Below are positions 5,032 through 7,318 of a stretch of 7,318 nt of DNA, one piece after another; within the stretch, counting starts at the first letter, position 1; the number at the start of each line of letters is the position of its first letter. Location of the stretch: positions 1 through 7,318 of the forward strand of contig JAFGJF010000438.1 in NCBI GenBank assembly GCA_016929205.1, in the 5' to 3' direction. The position numbers and the translations under genes were made by a program. A model generated the notes under the pieces. The model saw nothing but the letters and a program-made list of their open reading frames with translations, ran no database searches and was not told where the DNA came from. The DNA is from Anaerolineae bacterium (GTDB taxonomy: Bacteria > Chloroflexota > Anaerolineae > JAFGEY01).

Positions 5032-7020
5032 ATGGCGACACCCTTGAGTGCGCAAGACTTTTACGAGATCGATTTGGCCGGCGATCCACAGATCAGCCCC
5101 GATGGCAAGTGGGTGGCATTTGTGCGCCTGTCGGTCGACAAAAAGGAAAACACCTATAACAGTGCGATATGGCTGGCCCCGACAGATGGCGGCAAAGCAA
5201 GGCAATTTACGGCCGGCGAAAAAAAGGACAACAGCCCGTGCTGGTCGCCTGATGGAGAGCAGCTGGCCTTCGTCTCTAGCCGCGCGGGTGACAAGCCGCA
5301 GATCTATGTGATCCCGGTCGACGGCGGCGAGGCGCGCCAACTGACCCGCACGCCCAACGGAGTCAAATCACCGGCCTGGTCGCCCGATGGCACACGCATC
5401 GCTTTTAACTCCTCGGTCGACGCCGACGAGCGCGCCTTTGAAGACAGCGGCGAGGAACCGCCTGCCGATCCTGACGAACGCGCGCTGTGGAAAGAGAAAC
5501 GCAAACGAGAACGGGAAAAGAAACAGGACCCCCGCCTGATCGCGCGCTTTCCCTATCGCGTTGGCACCAGTTACATCGGCGACCGTTACGCGCACCTGTA
5601 CATCATCGACCTGGAAGAGAAAAAAGCCCGCCGCGTGACGGACGGCGATCGCGAGTACACGGCACCGGTGTGGACGCTCGACGGCACAGCCTTGTTGACG
5701 ACCGTCAATCGCGATCCAGATGGCTTGAGCGTCAACTATCCTTCCGATGTGGTCCGCATTCCCCTTCGAGACGACGAGATCGTCGCGCCAGAACCGGTCG
5801 TCTCCCAGGCCGGCACGCACGATAACCCCAAGCTCTCGCCCGATGGGCAGTGGATCGCCTACGTCACCGGGCCCGAGCAGCGCGTTTCGGCGATCAATCG
5901 GAACCTGGCTATTGTCCCCGCTGCCGGCGGCGAACCGCGCCTGCTCACCGAAGCCCTGGATATCCAGGTCGCCAATTTCAAGTGGAGCGCGGACAGCCAG
6001 AGCCTGTACCTGACCTACAATAGTTGGGGCAGCGTGGGCATTCACCGCGTCTCACTCGACGGCACGGCAGAGCAGGTGGTCGAGGGAGATCGGGTGGTGT
6101 TGGGCTTTGACGTGGCCCAGGATCGTCTGGCTTTTGTCGCCACCGCACCGGATATCCCCGCCGATCTATATCTTTCTGATTTGGATGGCCAGGACGAACG
6201 GCGCTGCACCGAGATCAATGCTCAATTCCTGGCCGAGCGATGGCTGAGTTTGCCCGAAGAGGTGCGCTACACCCGCCCCGACGGCACCCGCATCCAGGGA
6301 TGGGTGATGTATCCACCCGATTTCGATCCCGCCAAGCGATATCCGCTCGCAGTCGAGATCCACGGCGGCCCGCACGGCATGTATGATAACCGGTTTTGGC
6401 ACGAGTTTCAGTCGATCGCCGGTGCGGGATACATTGTCTTTTTCTGCAACCCGCGCGGCTCGGACGGTTATGGGCAGGCATTCCGCGACGCCATCTATGG
6501 CCGCTGGGGCGAGGAGGACTCGGGCGACATCCTGGCGGGCGTGGACGGCTTGATCAAGCGCAGCATCGTCGACGAGGACAAGCTGGTCGTGACCGGCGGC
6601 TCGTACGGCGGGTTTATGACCGCCTGGCTCATCGGCCACGACAAACGCTTCAAGGCCGCGGTCAGCCAGCGCGGCGTCTACGCCCTGGCCGGTTTTTACG
6701 GCGTGACCGACATCCCGCTCTTTATCGAGCACGAGTTCGACGCCACGCCGTGGGGCGATGTGGAGACGCTGTGGAAGCACTCGCCGCTGGCCTACGTCGA
6801 CCAGATCGAAACGCCGCTGCTCATCTTGCACAGCCAGTTGGACTTTCGGGTGCCGATCAGCGAGGGCGAACAGTTGTACCTGGCCCTCAAGCGCCTCGGG
6901 CGTGAGGTGGCGTTCCTGCAGTACCCGCGCGAAGGGCACGAACTCTCGCGCAGCGGCGAGCCGAGGCACCGTGTGGATCGCATCGAGCGGATCATCGACT
7001 GGTTTGACACACACATTTAG
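5032..7020 (+). CDS. S9-family serine peptidase (prolyl oligopeptidase / acylaminoacyl-peptidase type)
   Basis: Cleaves short peptides, probably in the cytosol since there is no signal peptide. 662 residues, a normal length. GGAGG (5018-5022) supports the ATG. Residues 1 to about 390 form a TolB/DPP-like beta-propeller with recurrent SPDG turns (22, 72, 117, 269) that gates the active site. The C-terminal alpha/beta-hydrolase domain (about 400-662) has HGGPHG (444-449, oxyanion region), the nucleophile Ser524 in GGSYGG, Asp604 in SQLDFRVP and His636 in REGHE, so the triad is complete. Residues about 132-166 are a very charged insert in the propeller, acidic first and then Lys/Arg/Glu-rich, probably a surface loop or short coiled helix. 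Whether it removes acyl-amino acids, dipeptides or acts as an oligopeptidase cannot be read from sequence. It is followed 28 bases later by a lipoprotein gene with no terminator between, so they may be co-transcribed. Confidence 0.95.
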   Translation: MATPLSAQDFYEIDLAGDPQISPDGKWVAFVRLSVDKKENTYNSAIWLAPTDGGKARQFTAGEKKDNSPCWSPDGEQLAFVSSRAGDKPQIYVIPVDGGEARQLTRTPNGVKSPAWSPDGTRIAFNSSVDADERAFEDSGEEPPADPDERALWKEKRKREREKKQDPRLIARFPYRVGTSYIGDRYAHLYIIDLEEKKARRVTDGDREYTAPVWTLDGTALLTTVNRDPDGLSVNYPSDVVRIPLRDDEIVAPEPVVSQAGTHDNPKLSPDGQWIAYVTGPEQRVSAINRNLAIVPAAGGEPRLLTEALDIQVANFKWSADSQSLYLTYNSWGSVGIHRVSLDGTAEQVVEGDRVVLGFDVAQDRLAFVATAPDIPADLYLSDLDGQDERRCTEINAQFLAERWLSLPEEVRYTRPDGTRIQGWVMYPPDFDPAKRYPLAVEIHGGPHGMYDNRFWHEFQSIAGAGYIVFFCNPRGSDGYGQAFRDAIYGRWGEEDSGDILAGVDGLIKRSIVDEDKLVVTGGSYGGFMTAWLIGHDKRFKAAVSQRGVYALAGFYGVTDIPLFIEHEFDATPWGDVETLWKHSPLAYVDQIETPLLILHSQLDFRVPISEGEQLYLALKRLGREVAFLQYPREGHELSRSGEPRHRVDRIERIIDWFDTHI

Positions 7021-7048
7021 CTGCTCGCGTGATGGAGGCGCTGTCCGG

Positions 7049-7318
7049 TTGAGCCAAACGACGATCTATCCAATCCGAATAGGGGTATGCAGGCGTCTTG
7101 CACAGCACCGCGCCCGCGCGGCAATGGCGTCTCTGCTCCTGGTCGCGCTGCTGGTATGCGGGTGCGCGACGCCTACCCCGGCGACGCCCACACCTGCGCC
7201 TCAATCTACCACCCTGGCTTGGGTGACGGCAACGGCATCTCCTGCACCGTCGCTTTCTCCCACACCGTCGTCGCCGGCCACAGCACGGATGGCGACGCCA
7301 ACAGCACCGGCAACACCG
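7049..7318 (+). CDS. Lipoprotein with Thr/Pro-rich linker, N-terminal fragment
   Basis: An open frame of 90 codons runs to the window end without stop. The best start is TTG at 7049, ten bases after GGAGG (7034-7038); the only in-frame ATG (7124) has no ribosome site. From the TTG, an arginine-rich stretch (about residues 10-24) is followed by the hydrophobic run MASLLLVALLVCGC and then ATPTPATPTPAP, so this is a lipoprotein signal with the modified cysteine probably at residue 39, with Val at -3 and Gly at -1; a Cys at -2 is unusual. Everything after it is a low-complexity Thr/Pro/Ala/Ser linker, the flexible tether seen on many Chloroflexota surface lipoproteins before a globular domain. 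That domain, and so the function, is outside the window. It may share the transcript of the S9 peptidase gene. Confidence 0.72.
   Translation, partial: MSQTTIYPIRIGVCRRLAQHRARAAMASLLLVALLVCGCATPTPATPTPAPQSTTLAWVTATASPAPSLSPTPSSPATARMATPTAPATP

Noticed and set aside
5368..6045. Long antisense open frame (225 codons) inside the S9 peptidase gene.
   Set aside because: It is opposite a clearly coding, motif-rich gene; high GC removes stops on the other strand. The same applies to the antisense frame at 6166-7014.
7029..7052. Short frame GTG/ATG at 7029-7032 ending in TGA at 7050.
   Set aside because: It has only six or seven codons and overlaps the GGAGG that serves the TTG start; it is not supported as a gene.

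Overview
The window looks like a piece of a free-living bacterial chromosome, most likely from a Chloroflexota lineage such as Anaerolineae or Caldilineae. This is an inference from the long Thr/Pro/Ala-rich linker right after a lipobox, the cytosolic S9 peptidase with a charged insert, and the overall protein style; there is no rRNA or phylogenetic marker here. Bacterial -35/-10 promoters and Shine-Dalgarno sequences are easy to see. No insertion sequence, CRISPR array, tRNA or phage gene is visible. Genes are mostly single transcription units on alternating strands.

Left end (1-735, minus strand): a nickel/cobalt ECF-type uptake operon. cbiM/nikM is complete and is followed 11 bases later by the start of a small PDGLE/CbiN-like membrane protein that runs off the window; the energizing subunits (CbiQ, CbiO) would lie further left. 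A clear promoter drives cbiM, and a 20-base perfect-arm palindrome lies on its predicted transcription start, which is the layout of a metal-dependent Fur-family repressor site.

736-1337: a divergent control region, then a 104-residue protein of unknown function that ends in a textbook intrinsic terminator. The control region also holds three tandem 11-base direct repeats of the kind bound by PhoB/OmpR-type response regulators, and a near-palindrome next to them.

1336-4001 (plus): a promoter that begins inside the T-tract of the preceding terminator drives an 862-residue protein with an N-terminal beta-rich region and a PHP-type (CehA/McbA-like) metallohydrolase domain. Its C-terminal tail is rich in histidine. 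4002-4139 holds no gene but contains a long, nearly perfect hairpin between two convergent genes.

4140-4820 (minus): a minimal monotopic phosphoglycosyl transferase, which would start an exopolysaccharide or glycan by loading a sugar phosphate on a polyprenyl carrier. It stands alone. 4821-5031 is a divergent promoter region.

5032-7020 (plus): a complete S9-family serine peptidase with a beta-propeller and an intact Ser/Asp/His triad. It is followed 28 bases later, with no terminator, by the start of a lipoprotein with a low-complexity Thr/Pro linker (7049 to the window end). These two are probably co-transcribed. The genes do not form one obvious pathway; the only possible thematic link is metal (Ni/Co uptake next to a His-tailed metallohydrolase), and that is speculative.
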